From contig NW_024467120.1 in assembly GCF_017591425.1 (NCBI RefSeq), positions 5,146,001 to 5,210,000 of the forward strand: 64,000 nt of DNA. The letters are read 5' to 3'. Positions 32,331 through 41,890 of the stretch are shown in pieces. Each line of letters begins with the position of its first letter. The first letter of the stretch is position 1. The notes beneath the pieces are model-generated. The model was not told the DNA's origin and ran no database searches. It saw only the letters and a list, made by a program, of their open reading frames with translations. The translations under genes were made by a program, and so were the position numbers. The DNA comes from Ochotona curzoniae (lineage: Eukaryota; Chordata; Mammalia; Lagomorpha; Ochotonidae).

Positions 32331-32504
32331 TTATAACTTAATCGTTGGTTTCACGGCATCTTCTGTATATAGAATAATCAGAGACATAAAGACTGTAATT
32401 TTAGTGTTGCTTAGGTCTGCAAAGGCGGTTTAATTCATGTAACAGAAGCATTGCCTCTTAGGTGCCTAGGCTCCATTTGAAGGAAAATGATAGATTTTGT
32501 AAGC

Positions 32505-32800
32505 CTGGACCTCGTTTCTGCAGAAGTCACAGCCGCTTTGAAGGGCACAAGTGCCAGTTTGAATCCCACATACCTGGCTTTTCATCCTGCCCCTGCTCCT
32601 GGGAAAGCCGGGGAAGCTAACCCAAGCACTCGAACTCCTCCCACCCACTTGAGAGACTAGCATGAAATTCCAGGATCCTGACTTTGGCCTGACCCAGCAC
32701 CAGTTCTGACAATTATCTAGGAATGAACTAATGGACGGAAATTTCTCTGTTAACTCTGCCTTTCAAATAAATAAATAAACCTTTCTTTTTTTTTTTTTAA
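32505..32800 (+). repeat. Old CSINE
   Basis: Body with 'ctcctgggaaagccgggga' and a tail 'caaataaataaataaac' followed by a T-run. Confidence 0.75.
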
Positions 32801-32924
32801 AGAGAGTGCATTGTGTAAAATGAATAGTATCTTCAATTATGTTTTTCTATTTTGTAAATAATTGACTTAAATATGGCTTAACTTTAATCCTGTTTTATAA
32901 AAGATTTATTTGTATTGTGTCACT

Positions 32925-33012
32925 GTCCTGCAGCGATGGACTTGGTGCACTGAGCCGATAATAACACGCGTGGACTCTGACTGATGGTCAAAAGCTGAAG
33001 TTTATTAGTGGC
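32925..33012 (-). mobile_element. Possible LTR R/U5 fragment
   Basis: On the minus strand an AATAAA-type signal ('ccactaataaacttcag') is followed by about 75 bases ending in ACA, as in a retroviral R/U5. A SINE lies directly against it. No coding retroviral sequence is present. Confidence 0.3.
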
Positions 33013-33019
33013 ATTAGAC

Positions 33020-33353
33020 TTTATTTATTTTTAAAGATTTATTTATTTATTGGAAAGTCAGATATACAGAGAGGAGGAGAGACAGAGAGGAAGATCTTCC
33101 GTCTGAAGATTCACTCCCTAAGTGAGCACAACGGCCGATGCTATGCCGATCCGAAGCCAGGATCCAGGAACTTCTTTCTGGTCTCCCACGCGGGTGCAGG
33201 GTCCCAAGGCTTTGGGCCGTCCCCAGCTGCTTTCCCAGGCCACAAGCAAGGAGTTGGATGGGAAGTGGGTCCGCTGGGACACAAACTGGAGGCCAAACGG
33301 GATCCTGGTGAATGCAAGGCAAATGATTTAGCCACTAAGCTATTACACCAGGT
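33020..33353 (-). repeat. CSINE
   Basis: Complete, from 'ttatttttaaagatttatt' to 'tacaccaggtcc'. Confidence 0.9.
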
Positions 33354-33429
33354 CCACTCCCAAATTGTATTTATATTATTACTGTGGAAACAATGTTTTG
33401 TTTAAATGTTGAACTTTATAAAAAAGAAA

Positions 33430-33556
33430 AGATTTATTGGGGTTGGAGTCATGATGTATCAGGCTAAGCCTGTGGCACTAGCATTCCACATCGTGTTAAC
33501 TGAAGCCTCAGCTCCATTTCTGACCCAGCTCCCTGCTAATGGCCTGGGAAAGCAGA
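33430..33556 (+). repeat. Old CSINE, 5' half
   Basis: 'ggggttggagtcatgatgta' to 'ggcctgggaaagcagaag'; 3' half missing, the next minus copy abuts. Confidence 0.65.
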
Positions 33557-33654
33557 AGAGATTTACTTATTTGAAAGGCAGAGTTTCCATGACAAAGAGA
33601 AAGAGGGCTTGTTCTTTGCTGGTTCACTACCCAGATGGCAAAAGTTGCTGTGCT

Positions 33655-33949
33655 TGGGCCCGGCGCGGTGGCGCAAGTGGTTAAGGTCCTCGCCTTGCAC
33701 GCCCGGGATCCCATATGGACGCCGGTTCTAATCCCGGCAGCCCCGCTTCCCTTCCAGCTCCCTGCCTGTGGCCTGGGAAAGCAGTCGAGGACGGCCCAAA
33801 GCTTTGGGACCCTGCACCCGCGTGGGAGACCCGGAAGAGGCTCCTGGCTTCGGATTGGCATAGCATAGGCCGTTGCGCTCACTTAGGGAGTGAATCATCA
33901 GATGGAAGATCTTCCTCTCTGTCTCTCCTCTCTGTATATCCGCCTTTCC

Positions 33950-33981
<32 letters not shown>
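33655..33981 (+). repeat. Young CSINE, best reference copy
   Basis: Head 'tgggcccggcgcggtggcgc' with box A-like 'tggcgcaagtgg' and box B-like 'ggttctaatcc', body 'gaggacggcccaaagctttg', pyrimidine-rich 3' part, and an (AAT)n tail at about 33,951-33,981. Flanked by 'aaaagttgctgtgct' (33,640-33,654) and 'aaaagttgctgcgct' (33,982-33,996). The head is tRNA-derived by family knowledge, but no foldable tRNA gene is present. Inserted inside an older SINE. Confidence 0.97.
33951..33981 (+). repeat. (AAT)n microsatellite
   Basis: About ten AAT units forming the tail of the young SINE. Confidence 0.95.
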
Positions 33982-33985
<4 letters not shown>

Positions 33986-34188
33986 GTTGCTGCGCTGGAA
34001 TGAAGCCTCGAATTCCTCCTGGGTCTCCCATGTGGGTTCTGAGGTCCATGCACTTGGCCCATCCCTCACTAATATTCCAGGCGTGTTAGCAGGAAGTTGG
34101 TTCAGAAGTGGAGTGGCTGGGATTTGAACTGGCGTCCATGACACTGCAGGTGGCATCTTTACCCATTATGCCACAGTGTCCTCCTGCT

Positions 34189-34722
34189 TCTTTCTCCAGT
34201 CCCTAAATGTTGAACTTTTAAATGAAATATACAGGATGGTTCACAGTTATGTCCGATATTTCCTATTAAGCAGACTAAATTTCTAGAAACTTAAGTTTGA
34301 TCCCGTGAATTAGACGGAAAGAGATCAGATCCTTGATGGAATTAATTGATCCTTCTAGATGAAGCTTGGATGACGCCGATATAAAATTAGCAGCGATGAG
34401 CTGTTGAAAACCCTTCTGCTGTTAGTATCAACACACTGTAATGTGTGGTGACTTTACTTTCCTTTTTTGCACATGAACACAGAAACTTGACACAAAAAGT
34501 GGGCCACGTTGGCTTGGAGGACTGTTAGTACATCTGGATGTTACGTAAGCACAGCTGTGATCCTACGCTGCAATCCCAGCCTTCTCCATATGGCCATGCT
34601 TCTTTGTACATGACAGTATTTCCTCAGCAGATATTTTTCGTTTGGATGTTTTCACTTGGCTGTTGAGATTAAGGTATCTTGATGTCTTGTCATGAGGAGG
34701 TGACACTTGATGCCTTTTTTTT
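34189..34722. other. Single-copy DNA
   Basis: AT-rich, no gene or recognised repeat. Confidence 0.4.
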
Positions 34723-34723
34723 T

Positions 34724-35034
34724 TCTTTAAGATGTACTTATGTTTATTGGAAAGTCAGATATACAGAGAGAGACAGAGAAGATCTTCCATCTGCTGGTTC
34801 ATTCCCCAAGTGGCCGCAACCGCTGGTGCTGCACCAATCCGAAGCCAGGAGCTCTTCCGGGTATCCCACGCAGGTGCAGGGTCCTGAAGCCTTGGGCTGT
34901 TCTCGACTGCTTTTCCAGGCCACAAGCAGGGAGCTGGATGGGAAGTGGAGCAGCCGGGATTAGAACCGGTGCCCATATGGGATCCCGGGCATGCAAGGCG
35001 AGGACTTTAACTACTATGCTATTGCACCGGGCCC
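34724..35034 (-). repeat. CSINE
   Basis: From 'ttttctttaagatgtactta' to 'tgcaccgggcccc'. Confidence 0.92.
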
Positions 35035-35047
35035 CTTTTTTTCTTTT

Positions 35048-35358
35048 TCCTTAAATATATATATATTTTTTATTAAATTGTAAAGTCAGATGTACAGAGA
35101 GAAGGAGAGAGAAAAACATCCTCCATCCACTTGTTCACTCTCCAGAGCTAAATGGACCCAAAGGCAGAAGCCAGGAGCCCCCTCCAGGTCTCTCATGGGT
35201 GCAGGGTCCCAAGGCTTTAGGTTGTCCTTGACTGCTTTCCCAGGCCACAGGCAGGAAGCTGGAAGGGAAGCGGAGCAGCCAGGACACGAACCGGTGCCCA
35301 TATGGGATCCCAGGCATGCAAGGTGAGGACTTTAGCCACTAGGCTGCTGCTCCAGGCC
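35048..35358 (-). repeat. CSINE
   Basis: (TA)n-bearing tail side, 'ttaaattgtaaagtcagatg', to 'ctgctgctccaggccc'. Confidence 0.9.
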
Positions 35359-35419
35359 CACCTGATGACCTTTTGCTATTTTCCTATTTAGCTTCAACTT
35401 TCTTGAGAATCAGAAATGC

Positions 35420-35510
35420 AGCAGAGTTGTGGAGGGGCAGGTCAAGCCAGCGGATGGAAGATTCTCTCTCTGTCTCTCCCTTTCCTTAGAACTGCCTTCA
35501 AATAAATTTT
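35420..35510 (+). repeat. CSINE 3' fragment
   Basis: 'agccagcggatggaagattc' to 'ttcaaataaattttcc'. Confidence 0.65.
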
Positions 35511-35561
35511 CCACAACAACATTCAGTACTCAATATCTCGCTTAGCGTACGTTTCCATTTA

Positions 35562-35845
35562 GAAAGGTTTTATTTGGAAGCAGAGGCGCACGGAGAGGTG
35601 GAGGAAGAGGGAGAGCTTTTCATTGGTTGGCTCACTCCCCGAAAGACCCCTACAATTGGGACTGAAGCGGAAAGAAGCCAGGAGCCAGGAGCTTCTTCTG
35701 CTTCTCTGACGTGGGTGCAGGGGCCCAAGCACTTAGACCATCCTGCACTGCTTCCCCAGGCGCATGAGCAGGGGGCTGGATCAGTAGTGGAGCAGCCGGG
35801 ACTCACCCTGAAGGCCATTGGTTGATGTCAGGGTCACAGGCATGC
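35562..35845 (-). repeat. Old CSINE
   Basis: 'aaggttttatttggaagcag' to 'gatgtcagggtcacagg'; head lost. Confidence 0.75.
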
Positions 35846-36239
35846 CGGCCATGTACATTCCCATTTTTGAGCTTATTACCATTTGAGGGGATTTGTTGCA
35901 AAATATAAAAGCATCACCCAACCACAGCACACATCCTGGACGAGAGACCTCCATCACTCCTGCGGAAGGGTCCCACTGGCTTCTCTGTGTACCAAGGTAG
36001 CAAGCCCGATGGCTTCTCCCTGCCGGTGTGTCACACACCCCAGATAATTATGTCTCACGTTGCCTGCTGACCCCACTAGTTGTCCCTTCGCACGTCTGTA
36101 CACCTTCAGGCCTCAACATGGCTGTGACCTTGTGGGTGAGTCCTGAGGTCACCGGGCAGCAGCTGTTCTTGCCCACAGCACAGGTGCCCTGGGACACTGA
36201 GCTGTCAGCTCCCTGTTTGTCCAGAGGACTGGGCAAGGT

Positions 36240-36380
36240 GTAGGCTCTAGCCTGGCACCGTCTGGCTGTTTGGGGGCATTTGGGAGAATAACCCAGGGGA
36301 TTGGAAGATTCCCCTCTGTCCGCTGGTTTGCTGGGTCTATCTCCTTGTCTTTTAAATAGACAAATAGAAATAAATGATTA
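36240..36380 (+). repeat. Old CSINE 3' fragment
   Basis: 'tttgggagaataacccaggg' then 'ttttaaatagacaaatag'; weak. Confidence 0.5.
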
Positions 36381-36413
36381 ATAGCTATGTATTTTTAATT
36401 AAAAAGAACTATC

Positions 36414-36731
36414 GGGCCCAGCATGATATTCTAGTGACTAAAGTCTTCACCTTGCGTGCTCCTGGGGTCCCATATGGGCGCTGGTTCATTGCCTGTGGCC
36501 TTGCTTCCCTTCCAGCTCCCTGCTTGTGGCCTGGGAAAGCAATCGAGGATGGCCCAAAGCCTTGGGACCCTGCACCCTCGTGGGAGACCCAGAAGAGGCT
36601 CCTTGCTTTGGATCAGCTCAGCTTCAGCTATTGCAGCCACTTGGGAAGTGAATAATCAGCAGATAGAAGATCTTTCCCTTTGTCTTTCCTTTTTCCAGTA
36701 TAGCTGCCTTTCCAATAAAAATAAATAAATC
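36414..36731 (+). repeat. CSINE, first of a head-to-tail pair
   Basis: 'gggcccagcatgatattcta' to 'aataaaaataaataaatct'; the next copy begins at its tail. Confidence 0.93.
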
Positions 36732-36732
36732 T

Positions 36733-37058
36733 GGGGCCCGGCATGATGGCATAGTGGTTAAGGTCCTAGCCTTGAACGTGCCGGGATCCCATATGGGCAC
36801 TAGTTTTAATCCTGGCAGTCCTGCTTCCTATCCAGATCCCTGCTTGTGGCCTGGGAAAGCAGTCAAAGACGGCCCAAGGCTTTGGGACCCTGCACCCACA
36901 TGGGAGACTTGAAAGAGCTCCTGGCTTCGGATTGGCGCAGCTCCAGCCGTTGTGGCCACTTGGGTAGTGAATCATCGGACGGAAGATCTTCCTCTCTGTC
37001 TCTCCTCTCTGTATATCCGCCTTTCCAATAAAAAAAAAAATGAATCTTTAAAAAAAAT
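36733..37058 (+). repeat. CSINE, second of the pair
   Basis: 'ggggcccggcatgatggcat' to 'tgaatctttaaaaaaaa'. Probably inserted into the A-rich tail of the first. Confidence 0.94.
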
Positions 37059-37059
37059 A

Positions 37060-37305
37060 AATGTAATTCATGAACAGATTGGAGACAGGATCTTTGCCAG
37101 GTCCACTTTTCAAGGTTGTGGCTGTCATAGGATGCTGGACTTTCTACCATGGTCCATACGTACAATGTCACGAAACACTTAAATAGCAGAATGTTGGACT
37201 GGTGACTGTTGCTGAAGGACTGTACTATTGTAATTATATGGGGGAAAATGAACAGGGTTAGAGGAAAAATCCCTGAGCCTATGGAACCATATTATGAAAA
37301 ATAAA
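37060..37305 (+). mobile_element. L1 3'-end fragment
   Basis: Ends 'ccctgagcctatggaaccat' and then an A-rich tail, matching the end of the L1 family at 23,650-23,705 and the reverse of 12,080-12,130. The 5' limit is uncertain. Confidence 0.5.
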
Positions 37306-37422
37306 AAAGAAAATGTTACAGATAAAATCTGAAAAAAATAGACACGCATAGAAAATGCAGATGGCTCTTTGACAGATGTGGAGCTGTGATGACTCCCTTA
37401 CTGTTCTCTCAGTGGAAATCTT

Positions 37423-37644
37423 TTTTTTTTTTTTAACATCCTTTTATTTTTTTATTGGAAAGGCAGATGTCCAGAGAGGCGGAGAGACAGAGAGGAAGAT
37501 CTTCCATCTGATGATTCACTCCCCAAGTGGTTGCAACGGCCAGTGCTGTGCCGATCCGAAGCCAGGAGCTCAGATCCTCTTCTGGGTCTCCCACTTGGGT
37601 TCAGGGTCCCAAGCCCTTAGGCCATCCTCGGCTGTTTTCCCAGG
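37423..37644 (-). repeat. 5'-truncated CSINE with target-site duplication
   Basis: Has tail and body but stops at 'gctgttttcccagg', without head. Flanked by an exact 14-base 'tcagtggaaatctt' at 37,409-37,422 and 37,645-37,658, so it was truncated at insertion, not later. Confidence 0.92.
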
Positions 37645-37658
37645 TCAGTGGAAATCTT

Positions 37659-37985
37659 GATTTGCACGATTAGACAGATTCCCGCCCCCCCCCCAACCGA
37701 TTGGCCCAGACGACCTCTTTCCTGGGATGAGAGTGTGATGGGGGTAGCCAAGACGTGGTGGGCATCTTTTCCAGCCCATGTTATCGGTCCAGCCCCACAA
37801 AGTTCAGCAGATGAAGTGTTGGTGATCAGCGCGGGAAAGGGGCAGGGGTGGTGTTCCTAACTTTGATCTTGCCAATGGGCAAGTGATTCTGCGCTCCTTC
37901 CTACCCGTGGGACTACTGTGCCCAGGTTGAGTTGAAATAAACTTGCTTTAACAAGACAAAAGAAAACAAAAGAAAGATAGAATAG
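37659..37985. other. Single-copy or worn LTR-like DNA
   Basis: G-poor and C-poor parts alternate; 'gttgaaataaacttgcttta' near 37,930 resembles a polyadenylation region. No gene supported. Confidence 0.3.
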
Positions 37986-37987
37986 AT

Positions 37988-38765
37988 AGAATTGTCTTAT
38001 GATCCAACAGTGCCACCACTGGGCATACATCCAAAGCAAAGAAAGTTGGTCTGCTGAGCCCAGCAGCATGGCATAGTTAGCTAGGCCTCTGCCTGGGCTG
38101 CTGACACCCTGTGTGGGTACTGATTCATGTCCTGGCTGCTCTGCTTCTGATCCAGCTCCTTGCTTGTGCCCTGAGAAAGCAGCGGAGGGTGACTTCAGGT
38201 CTTGGGGCCCTGCACCCACATGGGAGACCCTGAAGAAGCAGCTCAGCTCTAGTCATCGCGTCCATTTGGGGAGCAAACCAGTGGATGGAGCATGTCTCTC
38301 CTTTTTTATGTAACTCTGCCTTTCAAATAAAAAATAAAATAACTCTCTTAAAAAATCAGTCTGCTAAAGAGACAGCTGTACTCCCATTGCAGCACTATTC
38401 ACAATGGCCAGGAATTGGAAACGGATGAATGCCTGTGGAAAATGGGGTGTACAGATCACAGTGGAGTATTAGTCAGCTGTGAAAAAGGAGATAGTCTTGT
38501 CAGTTGCAACAGTGTGGATGGAACTGGAGGCCATTATGTTAAATGAAATAAAGATCAAAGTGACAAAGGCAACATGATTATACTCATAGGTGGACTGAAA
38601 AGTGGACCCCAAGAAAGTTGGGGTTACAACATCAGGGTAGAGTAGGGGGTAGGGAAGGCTGATTAATGGGTACTGAGTTATGGCTAGATTGGCTATGGCA
38701 AGATTGGCTAGTCACGGTAGGAAGACTATAGCTAATGGTAGTGTACTTTATGCTTATAAAACCAG
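37988..38765 (+). mobile_element. Ancient L1 (L1M-type) 3' end split by a SINE
   Basis: 'atgatccaacagtgccacca' and, after the SINE, 'cattgcagcactattcacaa' and 'atggaactggaggccattat' are the classic end of ORF2 and 3' UTR of old mammalian L1s. Multiple stops; a relic. Confidence 0.85.
38053..38352 (+). repeat. CSINE inside the old L1
   Basis: 'gcccagcagcatggcatagt' to 'aataaaataactctctt'; 'gtctgct' occurs on both sides. Confidence 0.9.
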
Positions 38766-38908
38766 CTAAAAAGGATTTTGAATGTTTCAGCATAAAAAAT
38801 TATAGCTATTTGAATCATTAGATATGGGTTGACCCCTGCTGAAACATTACATGATGTATACAATGTTAAACCGTCATATGGTGCCCCATCAATAAATGCA
38901 TCAATTTA

Positions 38909-39242
38909 TTTATTTATTTTTTTAAGATTTATTTTTATTATATTTTATTGGAAAGGCGGATATACAGAGAGGAGAGACAGAGAGGAAGATCTTCCATCCG
39001 ATGATTCACTCCCCAAGTGAGCGCAACGGCCGATGCTATGCCGATCCGAAGCCAGGAGCCTCTTCTGGGTCTCCCGCACGGGTGCAGGGTCCCAAAGCTT
39101 TGGGCCGTCCTCAACTGCTTTCCCAGGCCACAGGCAGGGAGCTGGAAGGGAAGCGGGGCTGCCGGGATTAGAACCGGTGTCCATATGGGATGCCGGGCGT
39201 GCAAGGCGAGGACTTAACCATTTGCGCCTCCGCGCCGGGCCC
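38909..39242 (-). repeat. Young CSINE with exact target-site duplication
   Basis: Close to consensus. The exact 16-base 'taaatgcatcaattta' is at 38,893-38,908 and 39,243-39,258. Confidence 0.97.
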
Positions 39243-39258
39243 TAAATGCATCAATTTA

Positions 39259-39696
39259 AAGTAAAAATTAAGCCAATACTAGCCAGTTTTACTGAAAAAA
39301 CTATGGCAACTGTAGCTGTTAAAGTTAAAAACTCAGGAAAATGCTAAACCCCACAAGGTGGCAGGACCATCGGGCAAACCATGTCTGTCCTGTGCATTTT
39401 CTTAAGATTTTCTTTGAGGAAGATTTTTCTTCGGAACACTAGAGGGCGCTTTAGACTATAATAAGAATCCTGTTTGGTTTCAGAAACTCCATCAGAAATT
39501 TCAAGTGGTTAATGTTATAGGAACTTCAGTAAATTCACATCAAGTTGTTTCAGTATTTCTAGCAAATGCACAAAATCAGTAATTTTTTCTTAGAGCAAAG
39601 CAAGATTTATTAAAGACAGAAAGCTGCCACAGCAATCTGGAGTTGGAGCTCCACGAGAGGAAGACCCACAAATCTGATTGAAGTGGAGTCTTCATT
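39259..39696. other. Single-copy DNA with a CTCF-like motif
   Basis: AT-rich except for the motif at 39,435-39,450. No gene or repeat. Confidence 0.4.
39435..39450 (+). promoter_or_regulatory. CTCF-like motif
   Basis: 'aacactagagggcgct' fits the CTCF core CCA(C/G)(C/T)AG(G/A)(G/T)GGCGC(T) in most positions and lies outside any SINE. Confidence 0.45.
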
Positions 39697-39985
39697 TTTT
39701 TTTAAAGTTTTATTTGTTTTTATTGGAAAGTCAGAGTTACAGAGAGAAGGAGAGACAGAAAGATCTTCCATCTGCTGGTTCACTCCCCAAGTGGCTGCAA
39801 CAGCCAGAGCCAATCTGAAGCCAGGAGCCAGGAGCTTCTTCTGGGTCTCCCCCTTGGGTGCAGGGTCCCAATGGCTTTGGGCCATTCTTGACTGCTTTCC
39901 CAGGCCACAGGCAGGGAGCTGGATGGGAAGTGGAGCTGCCAGGACACAAACGGGCGTCCATTTGGGATCCCAGCAGATGCAGTTC
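39697..39985 (-). repeat. CSINE, head partly lost
   Basis: 'aaagttttatttgttttta' to 'gggatcccagcagatgca'; then a short + SINE tail-like 'ccaataaaaataagtaagtc' follows. Confidence 0.88.
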
Positions 39986-40034
39986 ATGTCCCTTTCCAAT
40001 AAAAATAAGTAAGTCTTGGATAAAGTGATATAGT

Positions 40035-40290
40035 TCATTCCCTTACTTGAGAGAGTGACACACAGAGAGAGGGAGTGACACACACACAGATATCTCGGAT
40101 CTCCTGATTTATTTCCTAAATGACCATAACAGTAAGGGCTGGGCCAGGCCGGAGCCAGGAGCCAGGAGTTCCTTCTAGGCGTCCCCGCTGGGTGGCAGAG
40201 GCCTCTGTACTTGGAGCATTAGCGGGGTGTTGCATCAGAAGTAGAGTACTAGGGATACCAAGTGGGTGTCCCCACGGGCTCTGGGCATCG
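40035..40290 (-). repeat. Old CSINE
   Basis: 'tgagagagtgacacacagag' and 'ggccggagccaggagccagg' in order; head eroded. Confidence 0.7.
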
Positions 40291-41351
40291 CCGTCAGCCA
40301 GCTTTTGCCCGCTCCCGGGAGCGGTTTTAGTTTTTATAAAAATTCTGAAAGTTGATGGCAGGGTTGCAGTGTCACTCATGGCAGCGGAGGTCTTGTTTTG
40401 GGTGTGTTTAATACAGTTGAAACAACTGCAGCATTACCCTTGCTTCGAGATGAGCTTAGTGATATTGTGGAAGGTACGCGGGGCATCTGTTTTTTTCTTG
40501 CTGTGCGTGTTTGATAAATAAAGGCTGATCGTTAAGAATGTTTCATAGCAGTGGTGTGATCCTGCGGGGGGCGGCGGGAAGTGGTGTCTGACTGGGTTTG
40601 GTTCCCATCTCAGGGACCCTGGGATGATCTTACCACGTCACTGGGGCTTTTTCTCAGTCAGTGGGGGAGGCTGACCTCTTCGGCTGCTGGGGACACTCAG
40701 GTGGTTTCCATGTCATGGCTGTTGTGAATCGTGCTGCAGTAAGCATTGGGAGTGTCGAGGGGAGGTCTTCTGCAGAACCGCTTTTCTGTCCTTTGGATAC
40801 AATGTCCGGTAGTGGCATTTCAAGTTTGAGATTCCCTCATTTGTACACATGACTTTGATTAGTCTGCATTTGCCTGTGGATAACATAGCGACAACCAACT
40901 CCACCCACATCATGAAGTCTGTGGCCCCGAATATTTGATTTAGGGAACATGGGGACGGAGGTGGATTCCTGCTTGGGGCCCTGATCTAGTTCTCTATAAT
41001 GTTTCATATTATATTAGGAACAGTTTGTTCTCTGCTGTAAACACAGTATTTATACAAGCCTGGTTGCCCATCTCAAATTTTCCCCGGCAGAGAGATGATC
41101 ACCCAGGCTTCCTATTTCCTTGGCTTTTATTTGATCAGATTCAATCAGGACGAGAACGGAGAGATCAGAATCATCGGAGGTTTCTCAAGTCTCAGTAGCG
41201 TATCCTGATGCCACAAAAACTCCCGCGAGAAATGTTTGCCAAGTGGACAACGGCTTCACCTGGCAGACTTCAGCCGTCTGGTGTTGGATTGCATGTTGTT
41301 GTTATCCAGTTTTCTCATTTCTGAAGAATGCTCTGCCATTAAAAACATTTC
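40291..41351. other. Single-copy DNA around an old L1 piece
   Basis: 40,309-40,324 holds a G+C palindrome 'cgctcccgggagcg'. The part from 40,930 to 41,340 has no repeat and looks conserved in style. No exon supported. Confidence 0.4.
40690..40925 (-). mobile_element. Ancient L1 3' fragment
   Basis: 'ccatgtcatggctgttgtga', 'gtgctgcagtaagcattggg' and 'cctttggatacaatgtc' are the reverse complement of the same old L1 end seen at 38,353-38,765. Confidence 0.7.
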
Positions 41352-41635
41352 TGTTTTTGTTTGTTTAATTGGAAAGGCAGACAGAGTGAGAACTTCCACC
41401 TGCTAGTACTCCTGGCTCGCCTGCCAGCTGCCTGGGCTAGGCCAGGCTGACGCTAGGAGGAATCTGGTCCTAACTTTCTCTGTGGGTGGCAGGGACACAC
41501 GTATTTGAACTTGTTCTTTCCTGAGATACACAGTGGGAGAAAAGCGTAGTCAGAAGTGGGAGCAGGATCCGAATCCCAGCCCTCCTGTGCGTGATGCGGG
41601 CCCGCAGTGCTGCCTGGACCACTGCAGCAGCGATG
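41352..41635 (-). repeat. Old CSINE
   Basis: 'ttgtttaattggaaaggcag' to 'gctgcctggaccact'. Confidence 0.75.
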
Positions 41636-41639
41636 TGAT

Positions 41640-41890
41640 CCTGAGTACTTACGAACCCATCACACGGTCACACAGTTAAAATCTGCCTCATCATCGCCAT
41701 CTGTGTCCTGGACTGGTCTCAGATAGACTCTCCAGTTCCCTCTCCCCGAGCAAGCCCCAACAGCCAACCCTCTTCTGTGTCTGTGAGCACGAGTTTGATG
41801 ACTCTGGGATCCTCCTAGAAGTGGGGTCAGACAACAGCTGCTCTCTTTCGCTCAGCATCCCATCTTCTCCATCTGTGTGTCAGCCTGCAT
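41640..41890 (-). mobile_element. Ancient L1 3'-UTR-like fragment
   Basis: 'gagtttgatgactctgggat' and 'ctagaagtggggtcagacaa' follow the reverse complement of an old L1 3' UTR. Quite diverged. Confidence 0.45.

Larger units (their letters stand above)
33557..34188 (-). repeat. Old CSINE split by a young one
   Basis: 33,557-33,654 and 33,997-34,188 are the two parts of one minus-strand copy ('agatttacttatttgaaagg' ... 'cattatgccacagtgtcc'). Confidence 0.8.

Noticed and set aside
33655..33730. tRNA-like box A and box B.
   Set aside because: This is the tRNA-derived head of the SINE; the sequence does not fold as a tRNA gene and occurs in every copy.
33635..33954. Recurrent 60-140-residue frames with 'LPACGLGKQSRTAQ' and 'PAPCLWPGKAVEDGPK', seen at dozens of places.
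   Set aside because: They are the SINE body read in different frames; repetition comes from the repeat, not from a protein family.
40310..40323. Perfect palindrome 'cgctcccgggagcg'.
   Set aside because: Isolated, no T-run or partner structure; chance or a minor hairpin.
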